This document shows positions 22,954 through 33,653 of a stretch of 64,000 bases of DNA, piece after piece (positions within the stretch are counted from its first letter, which is position 1; every line of letters begins with the position of its first letter). The stretch is from assembly GCA_039545295.1 (NCBI GenBank), contig BCIK01000001.1, forward strand, positions 744,001 through 808,000, written 5' to 3'. The DNA comes from Udeniomyces pyricola. Taxonomy: Eukaryota; Basidiomycota; Tremellomycetes; Cystofilobasidiales; Mrakiaceae. The notes beneath the pieces were generated by a model. The model was not told the DNA's origin. It made no database searches and saw nothing but the letters and a program-made list of their open reading frames with translations. The position numbers and the translations under genes were made by a program.

Positions 22954-25900
22954 ATGACCGGTGGAGGTCTCCAAGTCGTATCGAACACCGACGATGAGGA
23001 TCAGATGAGATGGCTGGGTGTCCCGCGGTCAGTCACCTCTATGCCGTCATTCTCATCACCATTCCTTCTCAGGGCCATCAGCCCATCAACTTACTCAACA
23101 ACCCTCACTCTTTCCTCCCATCGTTGGTCAACAGGGTAACCGGACCTCCATGGTCCAAGAACTTGCTAGGTATCCCCTTGGCTTTCCACTATGCTCCATC
23201 GCCTCCCTCACTCTTGAACTAACGAAACTCTCGCTCCCTTACCCTCAGTAACCAGTGGCTTCCTCGGTCTAGTGGGTATTACATGCTGATCTAACCCAAT
23301 CAGATCCGCATCAACGCCGAGAGCGATCGACCCACCAAGCTTCAAGCTCTCTCTCAGCTAACAGACTTACCCCATTATCTTTCCCTCTGCAATGTCTTCC
23401 CTCGTCCCCTTCACTTTATCTTAGACATCTGTTTGGACTATCGAAATGTCACAAGCATCTCCATATCTCATCGAGCTTGGGCTTTCCAAAAGCTACATGA
23501 GCCTCGTCTTCGTAGCAGGTACGAGTCCTCGGTTCGGTCTGTCTCTTTCTGCCGGAGCTGGACCAAGAAAGACGCTAGAATTCTACTAACGCTCATGACC
23601 ATCAATTTTATTTTTATTTCTTTTTTTGGTATGATTCTAGGACCTCTATCCGGTGAGTCTTGACGCATTTGCTTTTCTGAGAAATGGACATTTGAGTTGA
23701 CGTCAAGTCAATCATGTAGGCCTCATCATGCAGCCCTTGATCGTGAGTTCGCAGATATACAGCCGATAAAGAGGCGACCTTGTATGATAAGCTACTAACT
23801 GCATCTTTCTGCATCTACCGCTCGGCATATTGTGACTCTGGATGTAGGGAATCATGGCCGAGTGAGTAGTAGTGGCAATCGTGCACGTTGTGTCTTGACC
23901 CATCAAGCAGCTGATGACACTCGTCTCTCTCGTTCTTCATCATGTGCCTCCTGATCCAGCCGATGCCAATCATCTTGGGGTAGACGTCGGCCCTTCATCA
24001 TCGCAGGCATCGTTTTGACAGTCGTAGCCATGCTCTTGCTGGGATGGGCAAAGGAACTGGCATCCCTCCTCCTTGGAGAAGGCAACGTACGTCTTGAAGA
24101 GAAAACGCCCATATATGCTGCCGAACCGTTCATCAGCTCATTCAGCTTCTATTTTGTGGGCAACAATCCAACACCGTCTCACTTGTACGATCAGCACAAG
24201 ATTCTGAGCATCATCCTCGCTGTGTTCTCCGTATTTCTCATAGATTTCGCGGTCAATGCTAGTTCGTTAAATACCCTGGACTCTGCAACGAGCAATACGA
24301 TTCACAAAAGGGCATACTGACGCTCGATGTGACATATGAAATACCTCTTACAGTTCAAGCGGCCGATAGAGCTCTGCTAGTTGATACCTTGCCTCCAATC
24401 GAGCAAGAAGCAGGGAACGCATGGGCTGGTCGACTTTCGGGATTTGGCTCGGTAGCTGGTTTTTGGATGTAAAAGCACTTTCCCTTTCTGTTATCACTCA
24501 CAATCTCAACACAGGGCAGATCAAGACTGACCATGTATTTTTGATGCTGACGTTCATCAGAGGCAACATCAATCTTCACGAGTCGCTTCCTTTCTTTGGC
24601 AAAACGCAACTGCAAGCTCTATCCGTGCGTCTCGGTCCGGCTTTGCTCGGCGGTCCTCTTCAGCTAAACGCAAATGGTCTGACGACCCTTTTTTGTCGAT
24701 TCAATCTGGACGAACTGTAGATCCTTACTTCCATCATTCTCATCTCAACCCACGCCCTTACGCTAGCTACGACGCATGAACGCGTGTTGCTCTCATCTCC
24801 CTTCCCACCTCCGTCATTTCTCTCCAACTTTCGATCCATCGCCCATACCACACGAACTCTACCTCCAGACATCCGCACGCTTTGCTTTGTTCAGTTCTTT
24901 GCTTGGATCGGTGAGGATTGGTAATCTCTATCACTTTACTCTTGTGCCCAACACGAGTTCATATCTGATCTGGACCTTTTTGTTGGTATTTTCTTCTTCT
25001 ACGATAAACCTCGACAGGCTGGTTCCCTGTCCTCTTTTTCACGAGCGTTTGGGTCTCGGATCTTTACACCGCCAACGCACTTCGACTCGACGATGCTACT
25101 GAAGCTTCCCCGTCGACGCTCTACGACGAAGCGACCCGAGCCGGTAGCCGAGCGTTATTCTTCAACGCCCTCGTCGCATTCGGGACGGCAGTACTGCTAC
25201 CATTCTTGGTCGAAGCAGAAGGCGATCGGGAGAAGAGTAACTTGAGGCATCCACTGGGCACCAAACGGCAGGCATGGAAGCGATGGATTCGATTGCCGAT
25301 CCGGGGACTCAGTCTGCCGTTGGTGTGGTGTGTGAGCCTGGGTATATTTGCAGCACTGATGGCATCGACGATCTTTGTAGAATCCGTTTGGGGTGAGTTG
25401 TTTCTGATGCTATGGGCCTCGTCAACCAGGTCTTCGCTTGTGCTGACGGGTATCATGGGTCGGTCCAACAGCGGCCAACCTCGTCATTGGACTCACTGGG
25501 TTTTGTTGGGCGATAGCTAATTGGTGCGCATTCATTCTGTCACTGTTCAAACTCATCCGGTGCTCTTGACTCATTTGCGTTTCGATTAACGCTTTTCTCA
25601 TATCTTTCGTTTTTTCCTCTTTTCGAACTTGTAGGGCGCCATTTTCCATAGTAAGCACTTGATGATACATCGCGTCTGCTCCGTGGGTGGGATCAAGTTT
25701 TCTTGGGTCCCGCTGATAATTTGTTCGTCTTCTGACGATTACATCAGCTTGGAGAGCTCATCTTGCAAGACACCTCGCCTTCAACCTCTGAAGCTGTGCC
25801 TCTTCAAACCCGTCATCCGCATCACCTGTCATCCTCGTCCCGCACAGACTCGACGTCTCATCTCGCCAGCCGACGTCTTGCGGGCGACGAAGGGGAGGGC

Positions 25901-26878
25901 GACCAGGAATCTCACTTCCTCCTCGGATCTGCAGAGGATGATGCAGAAGAAGAAGACGAGGAAACGAAGGAGTCAAACCAACAAAGAAAGGCGCTGGCAG
26001 ATCGGGAGCCAACCGATGTGGCAGCCTCCTCCAAGACGCATTCGGGACGATCGTCTTTTTCCGATTCGGAATCCTCCGTCATCATCGTTGGAAACACGCC
26101 TCCTGTGACGTCTTACGCCTCTTCCCCTCTACGCTCTCCCAGCCTTGACCACGCTCGACGAGCGCCTCTGAACCCTCATCACACTGCGAGCTCAGGAGTC
26201 TCTTCTTCTTCCACACATCCAACTTCCTCACTTGAGCCTCCTTCACCTCCATCACGTCTGTCATTGGAAGAATCTCCTGTCTCCGCCGAGGCCTCTCCCT
26301 CTTCGACGGCCTCTCAAGCCGGTGCTATTCTCGGCATCCACAACCTCTTCATCGTCCTTCCCCAATTTCTCGTCACCTTCCTCTCTTCCATCATCTTTTA
26401 CCTCCTCGAACCGACCAAGACCGTGACGGAACACGGTTCGGTCTCCCATCCGACCGTCGGCGCAATCCCACCCAAGGTCGGCACCAATGGGACGGCAATC
26501 GCAATCCTCGCGGGCGAGGATTCTTCTAGTGGGTACGGCAATGGAACGTTGGGGATTTTGGAGGAAGTCTTGGGGGAGAGGAATTCAGACGAACGACTGG
26601 CCACAGGATGGCAAAGTTCCCTAGGTTCCGTCCGAACTTGGGATCCTTCTAGCCCAGTTGCTACTGAAGCACATGACTTCTCTCGGCGTCTGTTTCAAGG
26701 GACGAGGGATATCGAAGAGATGGACGGGAGCAGTTCTGCTGTTGGTACTATTAGTAGTCAACCACCAGACGCCGTGGGGTTCATCTTTCGGTTTGGAGGC
26801 GTCTCTGCCGCAGTAGCTTGCTTCTTGTGTTACAGAATGATGAGGGGCATGGAAGCGAAACAAAGGATGGCAAGATGA
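22954..26878 (+). CDS. SUT-type sugar (alpha-glucoside/sucrose) transporter, GPH/MFS family
   Basis: A 12-helix proton:sugar symporter of the plant SUT / S. pombe Sut1 type, plasma membrane or vacuole. Assembled from about 17 exons: MTGGGLQVVSNTDDEDQMRW, VWTIEMSQASPYLIELGLSK, SYMSLVFVAGPLSG, LIMQPLI, GIMAD and SSWGRRRPFIIAGIVLTVVA (the family's D...GRRRPF loop). Then AVFSVFLIDFAVNA, ADRALLVDTLPPIEQ, AWAGRLSGFGSVAGFW, LCFVQFFAWI, GWFPVLFFTSVWVSDLY, NLVIGLTGFCWAIANWAPFS, LGELILQD and ILGIHNLFIVLPQFLVTFLS. Two insertions are unusual: about 190 acidic Ser-rich residues between the APFSILGELI block and LGIHNLF, and about 120 residues after FYLLEP with NGT sequons, before the last helix (GFIFRFGGVSAAVACFLCYR). 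The C-terminus is short and basic. Exons of 12, 23, 14 and 16 nt occur. Substrate cannot be told from sequence. Confidence 0.87.
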
Positions 26879-27575
26879 AATTGATCGGATGGAGGGTAAA
26901 AAAAAAAAGAAAAAAAAAAGGAAGGGCGAGCGAGAGGGAGGGAGGGGGAATGGAAAAGGGGGAGGAGGCGTTTGCTTTGCCCAATGTTTCCTTTCTTTTT
27001 ATTTTCGTTTCGTTTCTGGTCTTTTTCTTCTTCTTTATTTTGGCAAGGATGGAATGTTTGAATGCCGAAAAAAAAAAGGATCTCAACATATGGATGGATG
27101 GACAATAGTAGAGAACAAGGAAGGGAGTCGAAAGGGAACCTCAGTACTCCCCCGATCATGATACTAAAATTGATTTATTATCGAAGAACTTTTGCTGCCT
27201 TGATGATGACAACTGTCAGTTTTTTTTTTCACCGATGATACGTATGTTCCATATATCTCTGCTAGTGTACCTCAATTATATATGTATATCCCCTGTTCCT
27301 CCCGTCCGCCCCCTTTCGTCGTTCGTCTTTCCTACATTCGTTTTTCGGTCTGTGATGACTTCTCTGGCTAGTATGATGATCAAGCGAGGTATTTCTGGAG
27401 CTCGACAAACGCAGGACTGAAAGAAGAAGAAGAAGAAGAAGAAGAAGAAAACCCACCCAAAAAAGGAAATCAAATGCACGGGTGTTAGTTTCTCATCGAC
27501 CTCTCTTTCTCATCCACACACACACACAAACACACACACACACGCCCTCTCTCTCTCGTACTGCACGAAGAGCAC
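26879..27575. other. Non-coding spacer between convergent transporter and KAP120
   Basis: Starts with a purine-rich A/G stretch (26895-26975), then T-rich sequence with poly-A-like runs. An (AAG)n microsatellite lies at about 27421-27449 and an (AC)n one at 27515-27543. No convincing open frame on either strand. Probably holds the 3' UTRs of both genes; a short last KAP120 exon could also lie at 27485-27570. Confidence 0.55.
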
Positions 27576-30500
27576 TTAGAATGGCGTATGTTTCGAGAAA
27601 GTGGATGTGTGTAAGACGTACTCGTGGACGTTGACGTAATCGCCCAACGCGGGCGTTTCAGCAAGTTGCGTCCGAAGGTACGTCTTGAGCGAAATCGAGT
27701 AGACCGGATCGGAATCGTAAAGCTGCTTCCGACAAAAGAAGAAAGAAAAAAAAACAGAAGAAAAAAAAAACCCCGAAACATCAAAGAGGAGTAGGAAGAG
27801 ACAAGAAAAGGAAGGAGAAGAAAAACAACTAGGTCAACATTAACCTATTATGTGTGCGTTCACTTATCTCGTGAAAATGCAGCCGGGTACGGAAATGCTG
27901 AAGGGGTTGTGTGAAAAGGGGGACGATACGAACCTCTTGACGGCGCTTGGCTTCAGCGGTCCCTTCGGAATCGCGAAGATCGGGACCATCGAAGTCCTTC
28001 CGCCAGAGGAGCGTGACTTTGGTTGGATCATCTTCTTGCTCTGTGATAGAGTTTTTTTTAAAGTGATTAAACAGGGAAATGAGTCTTTAGAACCCCTGCA
28101 GAAAGCCAAAGAGAATAACCCCGTGCAAGCATGATGTCTTTCTTCTCCTTCTTCTTTTTCTTCTCGCCCACAAATATCAGGTACTCACCTTTGAGCTCTC
28201 CAAGAACGTCCAGGAAGAGGTTGACGAATTCACCCGAGAACCGACCGAGGACCGTCGGGTTTGCGGTCGAGCAGAGCGCGCTCGAGGCGAGGGCGACTCG
28301 CTTTCGGATGCTTGGGCTTGGGATGCGATCGAACTGGAAGAGACGATCGATCACGAGAACGACAAAGTGTCAGAAGCAGACATATGGGTCAGTTGCGAAC
28401 ATGGTGAACAGAGGAACAACGGGACCCAGGACAAAGACGAAAAAAAAGAAGAAGCAAAAAAAAAGAAAAAAGAAAAAACGAAGAGGCTACGGACCGAGGC
28501 CCACCAGCAATCCAGGAACGCCTCGATGGGAATCCCATTCACGTTCAGCAGCTCTAGGAACACCTTGGGATCTGAAAGGATCATTCTCGAGAAGCACGAG
28601 GCTATCTGTGGGAGTGCGGTCCCGGCGTCTTGAGAGGTGGCGAGCGTGAAGATATGTTGGAGAAGACCAGTTGCGATGAGGCCCTCGGCTAAGAGGGACA
28701 AAGGCACAGCTTGGGCATGCAGGGAGAGCGAGTGAAGGGACTGAGAAAGGACATATGTACAAAGAGTCATGAGCCGATTAGCAAGAAACATCGGACAGCA
28801 AAGTATAAATTAAAAGAGGAACTGACGTCCAGGATTTTGGGAGGGGTTGACGAGCGCAGGATCTCCTTGAATGCCTTGCAGATTTGAACACCAAAGTTCT
28901 ATGATGAGAAAACGATGTAGTTCGTCAGTCTCTAGACAATCCATGGCGGCTTGTTGGAAACAAGCAACGAGGAGCAGAAGAGGAGAAGAAAATAAGCCAA
29001 AAAAAGACCAGATTGAGTATGCCAACATACCTGGTAGATCTCTGATCCGGCAAGCATGACGTATGAATCTATAATTTGGAGGCACGTCGACTCCGAGTCG
29101 CGATCCTGCTCCAGCTGTTCAATGGCAACCGAGACGAGTTGAACGAACCCTGGCGCGAGAGCTGAAGCAGTCGACGAGTTCCTAACGCATGACGTCCAGA
29201 GGAGACGAGCGTCTTCTTCAAGATACAAGCGAGAGTCAGGTTTGAGCGATAACGTGATGATCTCAACGCAAAGAGGACCAAGCAGAGAAGAGTCGGATCC
29301 GGCGGCCTGGCATACGAAGCGAAGAAAATCGAATAACGATGGACCAAACAGAGATGGCAACCCAAGCAAGAAAGTCTTTAGTACGATCATGCGCGAGTAT
29401 GAACAAGTGAGACCAAGGGATTAAGCCGTCGCTTACGTCAACCAGCTTCTTGGAGAGTTCCAGAAGTGAAGACTTGAAGAGCCATTGACCCTGATCGTCC
29501 GAGCTGTTCTCCCAGAGTCGAGGGATGCACGAAGCAATCATCTCCATGAAAGGGACGATCTGATGTGTTGGAACGTGTTAGTATCACAGTATCTGAACCT
29601 GCACTGATACTTATATAGACATCTGGCTTACACTGGAGCCAATTCGCTCGATGAGAACCTGCAATAGGCAAAGAAAGTGCGAGTCAATCTAAAAGCGCCT
29701 CTCCGTAAGCAGATGACTTAAAACTCACATCAAGAGCTTTCAGGCAGGAGCGCTTGCCCTCGAGAGATTCTAGATCGTCGAGCAGGGTCAACAAGCCCTC
29801 AGCGATGCTCGAGTTCTAAGCGGCCACATAGCATGGATACGAACGTAGTCAGTCTTGTGCATTCGATTCGCTTTGAGAGGGACATGAAGACCCGATAGAC
29901 AACGTACATAAACTTCAAATGCGCTCGCGTCGCTCTCCCATAGGTCCATCGAGACTTTGAGCGCGTTCGCAGCAGCGAGCCGGATACCTAAGTCCGTATC
30001 CTCTTCGGACGCCCCCTTCTGCAACAGCTGCAGCAGCGTCGTCCAAACGGTGTGCTGACCAGCCAAGTCTTCGTCCGCATCCACAATCTCTCCAATGAGC
30101 CAAGCGATTCGACGACGGAGCACTTTGTGAGTGATGTTGGGCGGGGTCGCTTCGTTGGCGACGGCGACAAGGAATTGAGATGGTGGAATGTTTGGGTTAA
30201 GAACGAGGGTTCGGGCAAGGCGACCAGCGGCAGTATAGGTGGCTTCTTTCCGAAGAAGAGACTGCATGCTAGTAACAGGCGTAGCTACAGATTAAACAGA
30301 ATATGTAATGTAAATTGTCAAAGGCAATTCAGTCGTCTGCAGACACTCCGACCGGCGATTCGGAGTAAGCCCCCAACATACAAAGTGCATCGCCGAGAGC
30401 AGATTGCAGAAGCTGGTCCACGATCTTGTCCTCTCGATGTCGAGCCGCCATAGAAACTGCATGACAATGTGGAATGAAACAAGTCAATAACACGTCGTTG

Positions 30501-32796
30501 GGCTCAACTCGACTGTAAAACTTTACTTACGAGACATCAATATTCGTTCTCCACATGCCTATGATTGAATTATTCAAGGAACCAGAAAGGGACGTAAATC
30601 TCTGGGAATTTAAACTCCATACGGACGAAGCGTAGAGACCTAGACTAACCCTGATGCTGTAAAGCCACTGTTCGTTGTTGGCCGTCTCGTTGACAGCCCA
30701 CTCTTCCGAGTCGTGTTCGAGCTGCTCGAGATCCGACGATGTCAGCAAAAGGACATGATTGACGATCGTTTGGAACGCGCTCGTGATGAGATCGCTGTCG
30801 AAGACTGTTTGGGCAGACCAAGAAGGTAATCAGCCGCAGTGGTATGTTAGTCCTAGAGCGGGACAACCGGCAACGAGTCAGACTACGCACTGTGGGTATA
30901 AGCGGTCGCCCAGATTGGCTGAACGAGGCAGGGCAATTTAGTCAGTTAAACGACAGCTTAAGGAAACGGATTCCAATGTGGGTCTTCACGGCTACTCACG
31001 AGAATATCCTTGAAGAGCAGCAGCGACAGTAGCACAAATCGACGCGGGAATCTGGACGTCTCGGGATCCACTAACATAAAGCGAAATGTCAAGAGTTAGA
31101 CACTTGTTCTATTCATGTATCAATCAGAACGTGTCACTCGTACCTTCGCCCTGCTCGGCTTCTTCAAAGATGGTATCTCTTGCTCGATTCCACAAAGCGA
31201 GGACCGTCTCGTTGGCGTCGGGCAGGGCGGCAAACGCCTTTGGGTTCTCCTTCATCATGTTGCGCAGGAATTTGAGCAGGGAGTTGGCGTGCTTGGTGAG
31301 GTTCTGAAGGTTAGATCGTGCAGCTGGGGAGACAGAGTTGAGAGTGGATAGATGCGAGATAAGGTCGGATCGGACCGAGATAACTGAGGCAAGGTGATGC
31401 GTGGCAAGCGGAAAAACGGCTTGGAGCTGATAAGTTGACAAGTCAGCAATCCTGGCTAAACAAATCGGGAATTTGAACAAATACTGAGTCGGCTGTACAA
31501 GAAACTAATGACGCACTCGCTGGTCGAACCCGTCCAAACGGTTGGCGGCCGGTTTGAGCCACTCCCATACAAGGAGTCTCGCGAGTACCCTACGATGAAG
31601 GCATACATGTCAGGATGAAGAATCAGGTTCAAAGCGGAATAGTAGAGGGCTCGCGTACCTCCAGCAGAGAAGTGCCGACTCGGCATCATCCGAGGACTCT
31701 GCAGTCCGAGGAAGGTCCATCAGAGACGAGAAAAGCGGGATGAGCGTGGGATTGAGTAGTCGTACTAGGTCTGCCTGCACAGTCGAAAGAGGTCAAGAAC
31801 ATATCAGCAATGGCTAGTATGCGTTCTGTGCCATGCGGGCAATCCTGGATAGGCGTCGGAACCAGCCTCAAACTCACCACAACCTTGGTGCCGAGGGGTA
31901 ACTTGACTTCACTCCATTCCTTGACGATCAGGTTAAGTGCGCGCAGATGATTTCGTAGTCGAACTTCCAGGATCTTCCTCTCAGAAGTCTCTTCGGTTGG
32001 GGACTCGAACCGAGCCTGGGCTGCAGCGAGGAGGGAAGCGTGAAGGGTATCGAACAGATCGGGCCTGATACAAAAACAAGACATGCATTAGCTCAATATT
32101 GATGCTGTTCTATAGCAACAAGTTTGACGAGAGCGAATTCTGATGGGAGCTTACCAGGCACGAGGAAAATCTATGCGGGAAATTTTGGCCAGGATCCAGA
32201 ACTGAATTTGAGAGATCTACGATCCAAGATGAAAGGGAATTTGGATTGAGAGTCTGTTGATCGATCGTCAATCTAGGACGTGTCGAGCAAGGTTCAGCTC
32301 ACTGCTTGATCAGGATCGTCGAGAAAGCCAAAGAATCCAGCACGAATGGTGGACTTTTCCTGGTCTGGCATGATACTGGTAGAGGAGGATTGGGATGAGC
32401 AACAATCAATGTGCATTTAGCCGGGTGATGACGTGTCTAAGATGAGGGCATGAATGGGAGAGTGATAGGTAACTCTTACACTTTGCTTCGCCAACGAGAC
32501 ACGACTTCGTTCTTCATGATGACGGACTGGAAAAGGACGAAATATCAGCACTCAGGCCACAATTCGAAGTCCTCGTGATGATCGGTATACTGATGTCGTG
32601 AAGGCGAAGGAGCGTAGAGCAGACATACAGCCAGCATCCGAGTATCCCTTTGCTCAACCCGGTTGGCCCCAATGGCCTGGAGAGCTTGATAGAAGCCTGA
32701 CTGGGTGTAATATCCTTGAAGACGTTGGGTATCCTCTTGAGATGGTGGTGCTGTAGGCGATGCCAAGGTGGTGAGCAAGGACGAAAGCTGATCCAT
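27576..32796 (-). CDS. KAP120: Importin-beta karyopherin Kap120 (importin-11 type)
   Basis: Kap120/importin-11 is a HEAT-repeat nuclear import receptor; in yeast it carries Rpf1 and other cargo. About 20 exons on the minus strand encode it. The start MDQLSSLLTTLASPTAPPSQ with YYTQSGFYQALQAIG is followed by VIMKNEVVSRWRSKV and MPDQEKSTIRAGFFGFLDDP. Then come RLRNHLRALNLIVKEWSEVK, NLTKHANSLLKFLRNMMKEN, a TSRFPRRFVLLSLLLFKD exon, AARHREDKIVDQLLQSAL, RRRIAWLIGEIVDADEDLAG, RLAAANALKVSMDLWESDAS, ESTCLQIIDSYVMLAGSEIY, ATGLLQHIFTLATSQDAG and KRVALASSALCSTANPTVLG near the C-terminus. All fit the helical repeat pattern and the Kap120 order. The 3' end is uncertain: read-through after GDYVNVHE gives a stop at 27576, while a GTACGT donor there could lead to one more short exon. 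Start ATG at 32796. Confidence 0.83.
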
Positions 32797-33653
32797 AGTT
32801 GAAGCAGTAGCGACTGAACAGAATCGAGGGCAAGTCTAGGCAGGGAGTTGAGGTTAAGAAGAGGATGCGGTGAGAACCTAATGGCGTGAGAGATGCTATG
32901 TGTATAGGCGGCCGTTTGTGAGAATGGGGGCAAGGTTGAGAGGTCGGTGTGTAGTGACTGGCAAGGGTGGTCGGATGATGGATCGAGGCGAATCGATGTT
33001 GAACTTGTACACTTGTCAAGTACCAAGTATTGATCGAGCCGCGTGAACGTCAGCGAACGCGCCAACGTCAGCACAGGTCAGCGCAGCCAAAAATCACGTA
33101 TCATAAATCCATTGCCCGATTTTCTCGATGTAATAAATCAGATTTCATTGTAACTTTCACGATGTCGACCTAGTGTTGACCATCGTCGATGGTCATTCAC
33201 CGACAGGATACTTCATCGTTACAAGCTGCGTGGATATGACGTCCGGTCATCAACTTCTTGTACTTTCTCGCTATATATATATGTATATATATAACAGCCA
33301 GACAACCAGCAAAATCATGTCCGCGTTCGAATCAATTTGAGTCGACGTACGATAGAGGAAGGGATATAGTAGGACAGACATGGAACCAATCAAGCATACA
33401 TCCAGACTCAACCACGAAAAAGAACGCTTGGAACAGCGAAGAGAGAACCACCAAGGAAAGTATTACAACGCATATGAAGACAGCAGGAGGAAGGTCAATC
33501 GAGGCCAAGTGGGATGATCGAAGAGCCGCAACTCCATGGATCGAAGCGCAAGATAAAGAACAACAACTAGACGAAACTTGTACGAATACACCCTAAAAGA
33601 AAGAGAGAGAAACGAAGAAGAAGCGAAGAAAGACGGTCCGAAGGGCAGAGTCT
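32797..33653. other. Spacer: KAP120 promoter and 3' region of the MFS carrier
   Basis: No supported gene. A TATA/TGTATA repeat lies at 33272-33293. The 112-codon + strand frame at 33258-33596 has no family resemblance and lies over the presumed 3' UTR of the neighbouring carrier. Confidence 0.55.

Noticed and set aside
31990..32010. tRNA B-box-like sequence (GGTTCGAGTCC on the minus strand)
   Set aside because: It lies in the KAP120 exon encoding ARFESPTEE, and no matching A box or cloverleaf arms were found around it.
33258..33596. 112-codon frame downstream of the MFS carrier
   Set aside because: Starts in a TATA microsatellite, covers the presumed 3' UTR, and has no recognisable domain.
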